Assembly (NCBI RefSeq): GCF_026626745.1
Contig: NZ_JAPNJW010000001.1
Span: 496,001 to 560,000 of the forward strand
Direction of reading: 5' to 3'
From: Nannocystis sp. RBIL2
Lineage (GTDB): Bacteria > Myxococcota_A > Polyangia > Nannocystales > Nannocystaceae
Length of the DNA: 64,000 nucleotides
Below the pieces are notes generated by a model. The model ran no database searches. It saw only the letters and a program-made list of their open reading frames with translations, and was not told where the DNA came from. A program made the position numbers and the translations under genes. Shown here one piece after another: positions 26,766 to 35,886 of this stretch; position 1 is the stretch's first letter, and each line of letters begins with the position of its first letter.

Positions 26766-28031
26766 ATGACCACCACCCCGAGAGACATCAGCGACGAGAC
26801 CCTGGCCCCGCGCGGGCGCGACAAGATCGAGTGGGCCGAGCGGGCCATGCCGGTGCTGGCCGCCGTCCGCGAGCGGTTCGTCCGCGAGCGCCCGCTCGCC
26901 GGCGTGCGCGTCGCCGCCTGCCTGCACGTCACCGCCGAGACCGCGGCGCTCGTGCGCACCCTGCAGGCCGGCGGCGCCGACCTGCGCCTGTGCGCCAGCA
27001 ACCCGCTCAGCACCCAGGACGACGTCGCCGCTTCGCTGGCCGTGCACGACGGCGTCGGCGTGTTCGCGCGCGCCGGCGAGGACCGGCCGACCTACTTCGC
27101 CCATTTGGCCGCCGCGCTGGCCCACCGACCGCAGCTCGTCATGGACGACGGCGCCGACCTGGCCACCCTCGTCCACACCAGCCACGCCGCGCTCGGCGAC
27201 GCGATCGTCGGCGGCACCGAGGAGACCACCAGCGGCGTCACCCGCCTGCGCGCCATGGCCCGCGACGGCGCCCTGCGCTACCCGGTGATCGCCGTCAACG
27301 ACGCCGTCACCAAGCACATGTTCGACAACCGCTACGGCACCGGCCAGAGCACCATCGACGGCATCCTGCGCGCCACCAATCGCCTGCTCGCCGGCGCTTG
27401 CTTCGTCGTCTGCGGCTACGGCTGGTGCGGCCGCGGCCTGGCCGCGCGCGCGGCCGGCATGGGCGCCCGCGTCATCGTCACCGAGGTCGACCCGCTGCGC
27501 GCGCTCGAGGCCACGATGGACGGCTACCAGGTGCTGCCGATCGCCCGCGCCGCCGCCGTCGGCGACTTCTTCTGCACCGTCGCCGGCAACCGCGGCGTGA
27601 TCGGCGGCCCCGAGTTCGCGCTCATGAAGGACGGCGCAGTGGTCGCCAACGCGGGCCACTTCGACGTCGAGCTCGACCTCGCCGCCCTCGCCGCCCTCGC
27701 CCCGCAGCGGCGGCGGATCCGTCCCGCCCTCGACGAATTCGTGCGCCCCGACGGCCGCCGGATCTACCTCCTCGCCGAGGGCCGCCTCGTCAACCTCGCC
27801 GCCGCCGAGGGCCACCCCGCCGCAGTCATGGACCTCAGCTTCGCCGACCAGGCGCTCGCCGCCGAGTTCGTGCTCGCCTCCGGCCGCGAGCTCGCCGCCG
27901 ACGTTCACACCCTGCCGCGCGCCCTCGACGAAGAGGTCGCCCGCCTCAAGCTGCACGCGCTCGGGGTCGAGATCGACGTCCTGAGCCGCGAGCAACGCGA
28001 CTACCTCGGCGGCTGGCGAGCCGGCACCTGA
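26766..28031 (+). CDS. ahcY: Adenosylhomocysteinase, archaeal-type short form
   Basis: 421 residues. Splits S-adenosyl-L-homocysteine to homocysteine and adenosine (or the inosyl analogue). Diagnostic motifs: ACLHVTAETAAL, MDDGAD, GGTEETTSGV, NDAVTKHMFDNRYGTGQS (Lys183, His184, Asn188) and the NAD Rossmann loop VVCGYGWCGRGLA. The C terminus DYLGGWRAGT resembles archaeal/Thermotoga enzymes and lacks the Lys/Tyr tail that contacts NAD of the neighbouring subunit in the common bacterial long form. ATG 26766 was chosen over GTG 26718 because of the AGGAG site 8 nt upstream. No riboswitch was recognised in the short leader. Confidence 0.92.
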   Translation: MTTTPRDISDETLAPRGRDKIEWAERAMPVLAAVRERFVRERPLAGVRVAACLHVTAETAALVRTLQAGGADLRLCASNPLSTQDDVAASLAVHDGVGVFARAGEDRPTYFAHLAAALAHRPQLVMDDGADLATLVHTSHAALGDAIVGGTEETTSGVTRLRAMARDGALRYPVIAVNDAVTKHMFDNRYGTGQSTIDGILRATNRLLAGACFVVCGYGWCGRGLAARAAGMGARVIVTEVDPLRALEATMDGYQVLPIARAAAVGDFFCTVAGNRGVIGGPEFALMKDGAVVANAGHFDVELDLAALAALAPQRRRIRPALDEFVRPDGRRIYLLAEGRLVNLAAAEGHPAAVMDLSFADQALAAEFVLASGRELAADVHTLPRALDEEVARLKLHALGVEIDVLSREQRDYLGGWRAGT

Positions 28032-28167
28032 GCACCGATCGTCCACCAGGGACGCACTTCTGCGTCATCGCCGAGCTCCCTGTGCAAGTCGGCGCCTCGG
28101 CCACGAGTGGCGCCGGGTGTTTCATGAAAACTCAGCCGACCGCGACGACGATCCACAGAGCGCCGTG

Positions 28168-28574
28168 TCACGCCATCAGCGCCGGCACGGCCACGTGCAG
28201 CACGAGGTCGGCTGCGTCACGATGGCGTGCTCGAGACCGTGGCGCACGTAGGCTGCGCCGAACAGCGCGGCCAGGACAGCATTCAGCACGAGCGTGCGGG
28301 CCACCACGAGGGCGGTCAGCGGCCACACCTGCGCAGCCGCGGGCAGGTGCAGCGCGCCGAACAGCAGCGCGGAGCCGGCGATCCCGACGGCGAGCGCCGC
28401 CCGCCGCCCGAGCCACCGCGCCATCACCCCCGCGAGCACCGTCGCCATGCCCAGGCGGGTCATCACCTCCTCGGCGATGCCGCCGTAGAAGCTGGCCCAA
28501 AGGCCATCCCAGGGCGACGGCTGCGGCAGGACCCCGGCGAGCGGCGGCGGCATCGACGCGTGGCTTCGCTGCAT
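28168..28574 (-). pseudogene. CPBP (CAAX-type) membrane protease remnant
   Basis: Conserved pieces of the CPBP glutamic protease family remain: SFYGGIAEEVMTRLG (Glu-Glu-x3-Arg), LFGALHLP with its His, and LNAVLAALFGAAYVRHGLEHAI. The N-terminal membrane helices expected before the EEx3R motif are missing. Near 28218-28222 the frame breaks: the original ending AADLVLHVAVPALMA is one base out of frame, running to a stop at 28168. Both defects suggest a dead gene. It lies head to head with a decayed regulator tail (28560-28816). Confidence 0.7.
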
Positions 28575-28816
28575 TCACGGCCCACCTGCTCGACGCGTGG
28601 GGCCGGTACATCCAGCACGCAGCGGCGGCGGGATCGGTCGATCTCGCGGCGGACGGCGCCGGCTTTCGCTCCGCCTTGCTGCACCTCGACGACGCCGAAT
28701 GCCGCGAGCTGGTCGCCGCGCTTCAGACGACCTTGCGGCCGTTCTTCGAACGCGGCCCCGCGCCCGGCAGACGCGCCCGCCTGTGGTCGACGATCGTCTT
28801 CCCGTTCGAACGCTGA
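28560..28816 (+). pseudogene. C-terminal remnant of a winged-helix regulator
   Basis: About 85 codons are open without a start: GFAAFTAHLLDAWGRYIQ, SVDLAADGAGFRSALLHLDDAECRELVAAL and FERGPAPGRRARLWSTIVFP, ending at 28816. This matches the effector/dimer half of ArsR- or PadR-like regulators that commonly neighbour CPBP proteases. The DNA-binding half is absent. The break lies where the protease remnant begins, as if one deletion removed both N termini. Confidence 0.6.
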
Positions 28817-28861
28817 CGGGTGGTCGGCGCACGGAGGGCAGCTCGAGCGCGCCGACTATGA

Positions 28862-29608
28862 TCATAGCGACGGCCCGAGCGCGCGCGGCGGCTCCTCCCA
28901 ATCCGGCTCCAGATCGAACCCGCAACACCGAGAAGCTTTGTCGCTGAGCATCTCGAAGTCCTGCTGGCAGACCATCTCGGCCGGGCACGAATCGCCGCGC
29001 TCCACGCCGTCGACCAGGCACACGCACCGCTCTCCCTTGCACTGCATCTCGTAGACCGGTTCACCGGTGCACTGCAGCGAGGCCGAACACTCGGACATGC
29101 CGTCGGTCGCTCCGCCGGCCCCGCACCCGCCCGGGTCGCATCCGCTCGCCAGCTCCGCCGCGAGCTCGTCGGCGCAAGGGCCAGGTTCGACGCCGTCGTA
29201 GAAAATGGCGAGCTCCTCGCAGTCCAAGCCTCCCCCGCACTCGAGCAGGTCCTCGTACACGGGCAAGCACTGCGCTCCGCTGGCGATGACGTCCTCGACG
29301 CACTCCGGCGCGCAAGTCATCGATGCGGGCTCGAACCCGCACGCAGCGAGCTTGGCGCAATAGGCAGCGCATGCATCGTCGATGGACCCGGCGGCAGCAT
29401 CGGTGGTCACCTGCGTCCCCGTCGACCCGCTCGTCCCGGACATCGTCGAGCTCTCGACGGTCGTCGTCGCGTCGCCGCCGGTCCCGGTCATCGTCGTCGC
29501 GCCCGTCTCACCGGCGTCCTCGTCCTTCCTGGCGTCGTCGTCGCCGTGACAAGCACAGCCGAACGCGACTGCGAGCGATGAGATCGCCAATATACGCATG
29601 ATTCGCAT
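28862..29608 (-). CDS. Cys-rich lipoprotein, function unknown
   Basis: 248 residues. The ATG at 29608 was preferred to the TTG at 29620 and the ATG at 29599; a GGAGG lies 12 nt upstream. The signal ends Ala-Phe-Gly-Cys (Cys18). After a Thr/Ser/Gly linker comes a domain with about eighteen cysteines: DDACAAYCAKLAACGF, CAPECVED, CLPVYEDLLECGGGLDCEEL, CSASLQCTG, CKGERCVCLVDG and RCCGFDLE. Helical Cys-x3-Cys-x3-5-Cys spacings of this kind occur in many myxobacterial surface proteins. No enzymatic motif is seen. Confidence 0.72.
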   Translation of the reverse strand: MRIMRILAISSLAVAFGCACHGDDDARKDEDAGETGATTMTGTGGDATTTVESSTMSGTSGSTGTQVTTDAAAGSIDDACAAYCAKLAACGFEPASMTCAPECVEDVIASGAQCLPVYEDLLECGGGLDCEELAIFYDGVEPGPCADELAAELASGCDPGGCGAGGATDGMSECSASLQCTGEPVYEMQCKGERCVCLVDGVERGDSCPAEMVCQQDFEMLSDKASRCCGFDLEPDWEEPPRALGPSL

Positions 29609-29861
29609 GGTCCGAAACAACCTCCGCGAATCACGCTAGCACCCACTCGACTGCGGCCACCTCGCCCCGCCACGGGCGCGGCGGCAGCCCTCCGCCAGCA
29701 CGATCGGCGAAGAGACTTCCCGCCTCCGGCGCGCGCACCCGCCGAGGCCGTTCGCACGCCGCAGTCCGCTGCAAATCGATGGATGGGGAGAGCGAGCGCC
29801 ACGGCTCCGCAGGCGGGAGCGCTCCGCGAGCGCCGCTCGCACCCCCCCATAGGCGCCGTGC

Positions 29862-31358
29862 TCACGGCATGTTGGCCGCCGCCGGCGTGGGCTTCTTCGT
29901 GAACTTCCAGTCGCTCGCGGCGTTGTTGCTGTCCTGCCCGTTGGGCAGCCGCGCCAGCGAGCCCGTGGATGCGGCGTCGTCGATCACGCTGCCCGGCAGC
30001 TGCGTCCCCTCGACCAGGCTCACGGTCCCGATCCCGGCGATGTTGACCGCGGTGATCGGCCCGTCGTACGACAGCGCGTCGACCACCTTCTTGGCGCTCT
30101 TGTCGACGAGCGCGATCCCGTCGGGGCTGGTGCCGCCGTTCTGCACGATGCCGCTCGTGATCGTCACCTTGAGCGCGGGCGCCGGCACGACGAAGTTCGC
30201 GTGCGCGAGCACCAGGTACTGCCCCGCCGCGAGCGTGCCCCCGAGGTTGATCGTCGCGTAGGTCGAGTTGTTCGCCCCGTTGACCAGCACCACCGCGTGG
30301 TTGCTCAGGTCGATCGGCGCGCCCGACGTGTTGAGCAGCTCGATGAACTCCGCGGTGTCGTTGCCGGGCTGGTCGTAGTCGACCTCGTTGATGACGAGGC
30401 CGACCGTCCCGCACGGCGCGCAGTCCGGACCGCCGCAATCGACGCCCGTCTCGCCGCCGTTCTTGACCCCGTCGTCGCAGCTCGCGCCGACGCAGATCCC
30501 GCCCGTACAGTCGTCGCCGACGCAGTCGCCGTCGATCTCGCAGGCCAGCCCGTCGTCGCAGGGATCGCAGTGCTGACCGCCGCAGTCGACATCCGTCTCG
30601 TCGCCGTTCTTCGCCCCGTCGTTGCACAGCGGGATGGCGCACAGGCCTCCGTCGCACACCCCGCTCTTGCAGTCCTCCGCGACCTCGCAGCCGAGCGCGT
30701 CGCCGCACGGCTCACACTCGGGTCCGCCGCAGTCGACCGCGGTCTCCTCGCCGTTGGCCACGTCGTCGTCGCACGCCGGCGCCGCGCACGATCCGTCGAC
30801 GCAGCTCTGCGACGCGCAGTCGACCGCCTCCACGCAGGCTTGCGACTCGCCGCAGGCCGGACAGTCGGCCCCGCCGCAGTCGACGTCCGTCTCGCTCCCG
30901 TTGAGGACCGCGTCGTCGCAGGTCGCCGGTGCCGGCCCGCAGACCGCGTCCACGCAGCTCATCCCAGCGCAGTCGGTGTCGGCGACGCAGGCCGAGCCGT
31001 CGGCGCACCCCGGACAGGCCGGGCCGCCGCAATCGACGCCCGTCTCGCTCCCGTTCTGCAGGCCGTCCTCGCACGATTCGACGACCCCGCTGCTCGTCCC
31101 GGTCGTGGTGCTCGCGTCCGTCGAGGTCGACGTCGTCGTCTCCTCCGGCGCCTCGGTCGAGCTCCCCGTGGTCGCGTCCGTCGTGGGCTCCGCGGTGGTG
31201 GTCGGCTCGCCCGACGTGGTCGACGTCGTGGTCTGCGACTCCCCGACCGAGGTGATCATCGGCGCCGTCGAGAGACCCTCGGTCGGCTCCTGCGTGTCGT
31301 TGTTGCAGGCCGGAAAGAGGAGGAAGAGAGCAGCGAGGCGCCGTGTACCCGTCGACAT
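29862..31358 (-). CDS. Cys-repeat lipoprotein with C-terminal lamin-tail domain
   Basis: 498 residues. The lipobox is Phe-Pro-Ala-Cys (Cys18), then a Thr/Ser linker. Four full copies and one partial copy follow of a roughly 48-residue repeat, pattern CxDxxxNGxETxVDCGGxxCxxC plus a second Cys cluster. The last 170 residues form a lamin-tail domain: GLVINEVDYDQPGNDTAEFIELLNTSG, LVNGANNSTYATINLGG, YLVLAHANFV and DGIALVDKSAKKVVDALSY. Lamin-tail domains on secreted bacterial proteins are thought to bind surfaces or nucleic acid. The ATG at 31358 is fixed by the signal peptide. It has a different repeat type from the DUF4215 protein at 13724. Confidence 0.84.
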   Translation of the reverse strand: MSTGTRRLAALFLLFPACNNDTQEPTEGLSTAPMITSVGESQTTTSTTSGEPTTTAEPTTDATTGSSTEAPEETTTSTSTDASTTTGTSSGVVESCEDGLQNGSETGVDCGGPACPGCADGSACVADTDCAGMSCVDAVCGPAPATCDDAVLNGSETDVDCGGADCPACGESQACVEAVDCASQSCVDGSCAAPACDDDVANGEETAVDCGGPECEPCGDALGCEVAEDCKSGVCDGGLCAIPLCNDGAKNGDETDVDCGGQHCDPCDDGLACEIDGDCVGDDCTGGICVGASCDDGVKNGGETGVDCGGPDCAPCGTVGLVINEVDYDQPGNDTAEFIELLNTSGAPIDLSNHAVVLVNGANNSTYATINLGGTLAAGQYLVLAHANFVVPAPALKVTITSGIVQNGGTSPDGIALVDKSAKKVVDALSYDGPITAVNIAGIGTVSLVEGTQLPGSVIDDAASTGSLARLPNGQDSNNAASDWKFTKKPTPAAANMP

Positions 31359-31624
31359 GCGCGCGAGCCTATAGAAGCCGCGCGCCGTCGTCCAAGCGTG
31401 AGCGCCGATCTTCGCCGTCGAGACTGCCGCGTGACGCCGCCGTAACCTGTTCGGCGCCTCGCGTCGTCCGCCCGTCGCAATGTGCATTGCGTGCGACGTC
31501 CCGCAGCGTCAGCTCGCTGAACCGCGGCGCCTGCAGCCGCGGACGACCGCCCTCGCCGGCCCGACGTCGGCCGCACTCTCTGCACATTCCGCCGCGAGCG
31601 ATCGACCCCGCGGCGCGCCTGTTC

Positions 31625-32332
31625 CTAGGGGCCCGGCTCCGCCGACGCGGCCGTGCGCACCGAGTATTCCGTCCCCGCACGGAACGGCACCGTCATCGAC
31701 CGGAACCCGTTCCGCGGGTCTCGCAAGTACGCCACGTATTCGCGGTAGTTGCCGCGGAAGTGGCCGACGTTGTCGGTCAGCACCACCGCGCCCTGACGCA
31801 GCCGCGGCGCGACGAGCTTGAGGATGTCGAGCGCGAGCATCGGGAACCCGTCGTTGAGGAAGAAGTCGACCTCGCCCTCGATCGACCGCAACGTCTCGCG
31901 CGCGTCGCCTTCGCGGATCTCGACGTACTCGGCGAGCCCCGCCTCCTCGACGTGCTCGCGGGCCCGCCTCGCCTTGGCCGCCACCATCTCGGTGCCGATC
32001 ACCTTGCCCCCGCCGTTGTCGCGGAGCGCCGCCGCCAGCCAGATCGTCGACACCCCGAACGACGTCCCGAATTCTACGACTTGCCGGGCCCCCAGCGCCC
32101 GCAGCGTCAGATAACAGAACGCCGCCTGTTCGCGATCGAGCGGGATGTACTTGTCGGCGTAGAACCCGAGGTGCTCGTCCTTGAAGTCGACCCGCTTGCC
32201 CAGCAGCAACCGCGGGAGCACCGGCAGATACTTCACGAGCAGCCGCGGCATCTGCCGGTCGGCCTCGGCGTGCAAGCGCCGGAGCACCCGCGCGGTCCGT
32301 TCGTCGAGCAGATCGAAGGCTGTTTGGCTCAT
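31625..32332 (-). CDS. Class I SAM-dependent O-methyltransferase-like protein
   Basis: 235 residues. SAM-binding motif I is VVEFGTSFGVSTIWLA (85-100), followed by an acidic end of strand 2 (VIGTEMVAAKA), REGDARETL and DFFLNDGFPMLALDILKLVAPRLRQGAVVLTDNV, where Asn-Asp marks the metal/substrate site of caffeoyl-CoA-type O-methyltransferases. The substrate is unknown. The ATG at 32332 is 153 nt downstream of the radical SAM gene stop on the same strand, and the pair could belong to one biosynthetic route. Confidence 0.84.
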   Translation of the reverse strand: MSQTAFDLLDERTARVLRRLHAEADRQMPRLLVKYLPVLPRLLLGKRVDFKDEHLGFYADKYIPLDREQAAFCYLTLRALGARQVVEFGTSFGVSTIWLAAALRDNGGGKVIGTEMVAAKARRAREHVEEAGLAEYVEIREGDARETLRSIEGEVDFFLNDGFPMLALDILKLVAPRLRQGAVVLTDNVGHFRGNYREYVAYLRDPRNGFRSMTVPFRAGTEYSVRTAASAEPGP

Positions 32333-32485
32333 GCGCCGACCTCTCTGATTTGCATGCCAAAAGTGATAACGACTTTCAATATCACCGTCAAGCCACGAAT
32401 TTCGCCCCGAATCTCGATTCCGCGAAACGCACGGCGATCCGTCCGCGACGAAGCATCGCGCGTGCGGGTCGCCGATTTCGAGCGC

Positions 32486-33538
32486 TCAGATCCACGGCGG
32501 GTTGACGCGACAGCCGCCGCAGATCCGGTGCTCGCCGCGGCGGTCGTGCAGGTGTTGCTGGCGCAGCGCCGCGTAGCCGGGCCCGTGGTAGATCTGGCGC
32601 AGGCTCTGCACATTCGTGTCGCCGAGGATCAGCTGGCGCAGCGCCGCGTCCTCGCAGCACGGCGACACCCGGCCGTCGGCGTACACGTACATCTTGCGCC
32701 ACGGCGCCGGGCACGGCATCTGCCACTGCGAATCGTCCATCACCCGCAGGCGCCCGCGCACCGGCACCGCGCGGTCGGTCTTCTTGAGCTCGCCGAGCCA
32801 GTCGGTGCGATCGGCGATGCTCACGCGATCGACCCGCGGACGCCAGAAGCGCACGAACTCCGGCATCTCGTGGACGTTCTCGGCCAGCGTCACGCACGAC
32901 ACTGTCACCTTCGGCACCGCGCCCTCGTGGGCCTGGCGCAGCGCGAGGAACCGCTCGATGTTGCCGTACACCCGGTCGCGCGACAGCGGCGGCATCACGG
33001 CCTCGTAGACCGGCTTCGACAGGCCGTTGACGCTGAAGTTGACCTCCGTCCAGCCGCCGAGCTCGAGCATCGCCGCGGCCAGCTCGGGCGTCAGCATGCT
33101 CGCGTTCGAGAAGAAGTTGTAGGTCATCCCCGCCATGCGCACGTACTGCAGCCGCTCGAGCCAGCGCTTGTCGACCATCGGCTCGCCGTAGATGCTGAGG
33201 CACACCGAGTCGACGCCCCACGCCGACGCCTCGTCGACCAGCCGGCGGAACAGGTCCATCGACATCACACCCACCATCTTGCGCTCGCTGTGGACGCACA
33301 TCGAGCAGCGGGCGTTGCACGTCAGCACCGTCTCCAGCCACAGCTGCGGCGGCGCTCCGGCCTGCACCGCCGCCTCCGCCTGCGTCGCGCGCGTGCGGAC
33401 GAACCGGCGGAACACCTGCGTCTGCTGCAGCCGCGGCGAGCGATAGACCTGCTTGGCCAGCGCCACCGCGGCCGGCGAGCGCGCCACCAGCCCCCGCGCC
33501 CGCGACAACAGCGTCCCCGGACCCGTCGCGCCGGTCAT
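32486..33538 (-). CDS. Radical SAM protein with SPASM-like C terminus
   Basis: 350 residues. The cluster motif CNARCSMC (Cys74, Cys78, Cys81) is Cx3Cx2C. SIYGEPM supplies the Gly-Glu-Pro SAM motif. The C-terminal part has the SPASM layout: CPAPWRKMYVYADGRVSPCCED, ILGDTNVQSLRQIYHG and RICGGC, enough cysteines for an auxiliary 4Fe-4S cluster. SPASM enzymes usually modify peptides or act as sulfatase maturases; no precursor peptide was found nearby. The ATG at 33538 has a GAGGAGACGAG ribosome site. Array E lies 33 nt upstream of the start. Confidence 0.88.
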   Translation of the reverse strand: MTGATGPGTLLSRARGLVARSPAAVALAKQVYRSPRLQQTQVFRRFVRTRATQAEAAVQAGAPPQLWLETVLTCNARCSMCVHSERKMVGVMSMDLFRRLVDEASAWGVDSVCLSIYGEPMVDKRWLERLQYVRMAGMTYNFFSNASMLTPELAAAMLELGGWTEVNFSVNGLSKPVYEAVMPPLSRDRVYGNIERFLALRQAHEGAVPKVTVSCVTLAENVHEMPEFVRFWRPRVDRVSIADRTDWLGELKKTDRAVPVRGRLRVMDDSQWQMPCPAPWRKMYVYADGRVSPCCEDAALRQLILGDTNVQSLRQIYHGPGYAALRQQHLHDRRGEHRICGGCRVNPPWI

Positions 33539-33921
33539 GACCTCGTCTCCTCGCTCCGGTCGCGAATGCGACCACATGTCTCATGAGACATCTCTTAAAA
33601 ACCTCCGCGACGCGCGCCGCGGCCCTCTCAGCGGACCGGCGCTCGCGTCTCTGATCGTTGCAGTGGCCGGGGCTCGCGACGTCCGTCTGCAGGGCCGCAC
33701 AGCGCTGCGTGTCCGCGAACGGACGCGCCGCGTGGCCACCTCGCGCGTCGTCCGTCTCGGCCGCGCATGATCGCCGTCACGCATGGCCACACCGCGGTCC
33801 GTCCGTCATCGTCGCGTCCGCGGCGCAACCTCCCCGGGCGCACGTCCTCACCGGCCGCCGCCGCCGCGAGCGGCCCGACCTCGCCGCTCGCGGTGCGGCG
33901 AAGGTCAGGCCTCTCCCCGGC
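33539..33921. other. Gene-free 383 bp holding array E
   Basis: Apart from the repeat at 33571-33596, no gene or RNA was recognised. The leader of the radical SAM gene and the 3' flank of the vWA-like gene share this region. Confidence 0.5.
33571..33596. repeat. 14-nt palindrome array, 2 units (array E)
   Basis: CATG 33575 and CATC 33589. The centre ATGTCTCATGAGACAT (33576-33591) is a perfect 16-nt palindrome. Unlike most arrays it lies close to a 5' end. Confidence 0.78.
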
Positions 33922-35694
33922 TCACAGGGCCGGGCAGGCGAGCGACGGATTCGGCGACTTCTCGCAGGTCGCCTCGAACGTCGCGCCGCTGGGCGGCGGC
34001 GCGGTGCGCAAGAACTGGAACTCGAGGTTGAAGCCCTCGCTGACGCACTCGGCGGACATGTCGTCGAGGGAGCTCGGGGTCTGGTTGCCCAGATCGACGA
34101 GCTCCGCGAAGCACACCGTCGCGCCCGCGGGGACCGCCAAGTTGCCGTCCACCTCCTCGCACTTCTGCACCTCGATCCGGGTCTGGGCGGCGAGGTCGAC
34201 CTCGAACACCTGGCAGTTCGGCTGGACCACGGGCGTCTCCGGCTGGATGTCCTTGACGCACAGCGGCATGCAGGCCGGCCGGAGCTGGTCGGCGATCCGC
34301 GTGGCGATGGCCGCCAGCGCCGCGCTGTAGTCGCTGTTGCAGATCGAGAAGATGTCGCGGTCCTCGCCGACCGCGAACGCCTCGGCGACCTCGCGCTCGC
34401 GCACCGGCGGGACGGCGCCGAGGGACTCCGCGTCGATGCAGCCGTGGCCGATGCCGAAGTCGAGCTGGACCTGCGGGTCGGCGGCGTCCTCGTACACGAG
34501 CTCGCTATCGTGCGTCTCGTAGCCCGGCGGAACGCCGGCGATCATCATCATCCGCACCTCGGCGAACGAATCGAACACCCGCTTCTGATCCTCGATCGCC
34601 TGCAGGAAATCGATGTAGTGCGACACCGGCTGCAACACCGCGGCCTCGTCGCTCACGCCGGGGTTGCCCTGGAGGTCGTGATTCCCGGCCGAGCAGCCGG
34701 CGTACAGCGGCCCGGGCCCCTCGCAGCGCACGCCCGCGTTCCAGCACACCGCGCTGGTCGGCGCCGGCGCGTCGGGGTCCTCCCAGAACACCTTGTTGTT
34801 GGTGAAGATCTCCTCGAAGCCGGGCGCCGGCGAGCAATCCGTCTCGTCGCTGAAGAGCACCACCGACAGGCTCGCTTGCGGGCGCATGAAGCCGAAGTTG
34901 CTCGCCGAGCCGCCGTCGCTCGTGCGCGCCAGCGCAGTGAACATCGACTCGAGGTGCGACTCGAAGCCGCAGCCCGTCACGCCCTGCGGCATGAAGCACT
35001 GCAGCGCCTGCGCCGGCGACACTCCTTCCGGCAGGTTGCTGACCTGGCCGTGGACCTCGACCCACTTGCGCGGCGCCAGCTCGCCGTTCGACGCGTGCGT
35101 GGCAGTGGGCATGATCGGCAGATCGGCGTCGCCCAGCGCGCACGCGGCGGTGCACGCCTCCGACACGTCGTCGAAGATCCCCGGCAGCTCGAACTCGCCC
35201 GCGGCCACGCGCTCGAGGCAGCTCGTCAGCACCAGCTCGCCGCGCTCCGGCCCGCTGTCGTCGGCGTTGCAGCGCGGGTTGCCGCTGTCCGTGGTGGTGA
35301 TTCCGATGCGGTAGTCGAGGCCGCCGAGCGCGTCGACGAACGCGGGCATCGCCGCCGCCAGCTTCGCCTGCCGCGGCGCCATCGACAGCGAGTTGTCGAT
35401 CACGAACAGGATGTCGGCCTCGAGGCTCGAGCCGATCGGCACCGTCGGCGCCGGCTCCGGCCCGTCCGTCGTGCCATCGGTGTCCGAAGTCGGATCAGTG
35501 GTCGTCGGTGGGTCCGTCGTCGGCGCCGCGGTGACTGTGCCGTCGGTCATCGGACCCCCGGTCGCCGGTCCGTCCGTCGTCGTGCCGCCGTCGGTCTCGT
35601 CGCCGGGGTCTCGCTCGGTGCAGCCCGAGGCCGCGACGAGCGCTGTCACAAGGCCGATATTGCGCGCCAGGAATAGCCGAGGATAAGCCTGCAT
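33922..35694 (-). CDS. vWA-like lipoprotein, large
   Basis: 590 residues. The signal ends Ala-Ser-Gly-Cys (Cys25), then a Thr/Asp/Pro linker. The MIDAS-type motif is ADILFVIDNSLSM (Asp-x-Ser-x-Ser), followed by DYRIGITTTDSG, LSVVLFSDETDCS and RVFDSFAEVRMMMIAGVPPGY. At least fourteen cysteines, mostly in pairs, point to an exported oxidised protein. The C-terminal third (PACMPLCVKDIQPE, CQVFEVDLAAQTR) is a separate domain also seen in related myxobacterial surface proteins. GGAGGG is almost adjacent to the ATG at 35694, tighter than usual. It resembles the gene at 12341 in design but is not a close copy. Confidence 0.8.
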   Translation of the reverse strand: MQAYPRLFLARNIGLVTALVAASGCTERDPGDETDGGTTTDGPATGGPMTDGTVTAAPTTDPPTTTDPTSDTDGTTDGPEPAPTVPIGSSLEADILFVIDNSLSMAPRQAKLAAAMPAFVDALGGLDYRIGITTTDSGNPRCNADDSGPERGELVLTSCLERVAAGEFELPGIFDDVSEACTAACALGDADLPIMPTATHASNGELAPRKWVEVHGQVSNLPEGVSPAQALQCFMPQGVTGCGFESHLESMFTALARTSDGGSASNFGFMRPQASLSVVLFSDETDCSPAPGFEEIFTNNKVFWEDPDAPAPTSAVCWNAGVRCEGPGPLYAGCSAGNHDLQGNPGVSDEAAVLQPVSHYIDFLQAIEDQKRVFDSFAEVRMMMIAGVPPGYETHDSELVYEDAADPQVQLDFGIGHGCIDAESLGAVPPVREREVAEAFAVGEDRDIFSICNSDYSAALAAIATRIADQLRPACMPLCVKDIQPETPVVQPNCQVFEVDLAAQTRIEVQKCEEVDGNLAVPAGATVCFAELVDLGNQTPSSLDDMSAECVSEGFNLEFQFLRTAPPPSGATFEATCEKSPNPSLACPAL

Positions 35695-35826
35695 CCCTCC
35701 GTTATAGCGCACGTCGCGGCCCATCACCGGCCGGCGCCGCCGCGCGACCACACGACGCGGATGTCCGACACCCACACGACACGCGGGGGCCCCCTGCGAC
35801 AGGCGCGTCGCAGGCCGGGCGGCGGG

Positions 35827-35866
35827 TGACATGGCGGAACGGACATGTCCCTTTCGCCACGTCAGC
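35827..35866. repeat. 14-nt palindrome array, 3 units (array F)
   Basis: CATG 35830, CATG 35844 and CACG 35858. It lies 21 nt past the stop of the leftward SUMF1-family gene. Confidence 0.82.
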
Positions 35867-35886
35867 GCTGACGGCTGCGACGCAGT

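Noticed and set aside
28597..28947. 116-codon open frame on the + strand over the regulator remnant
   Set aside because: Arg-rich, wrong frame compared with the recognisable regulator tail.
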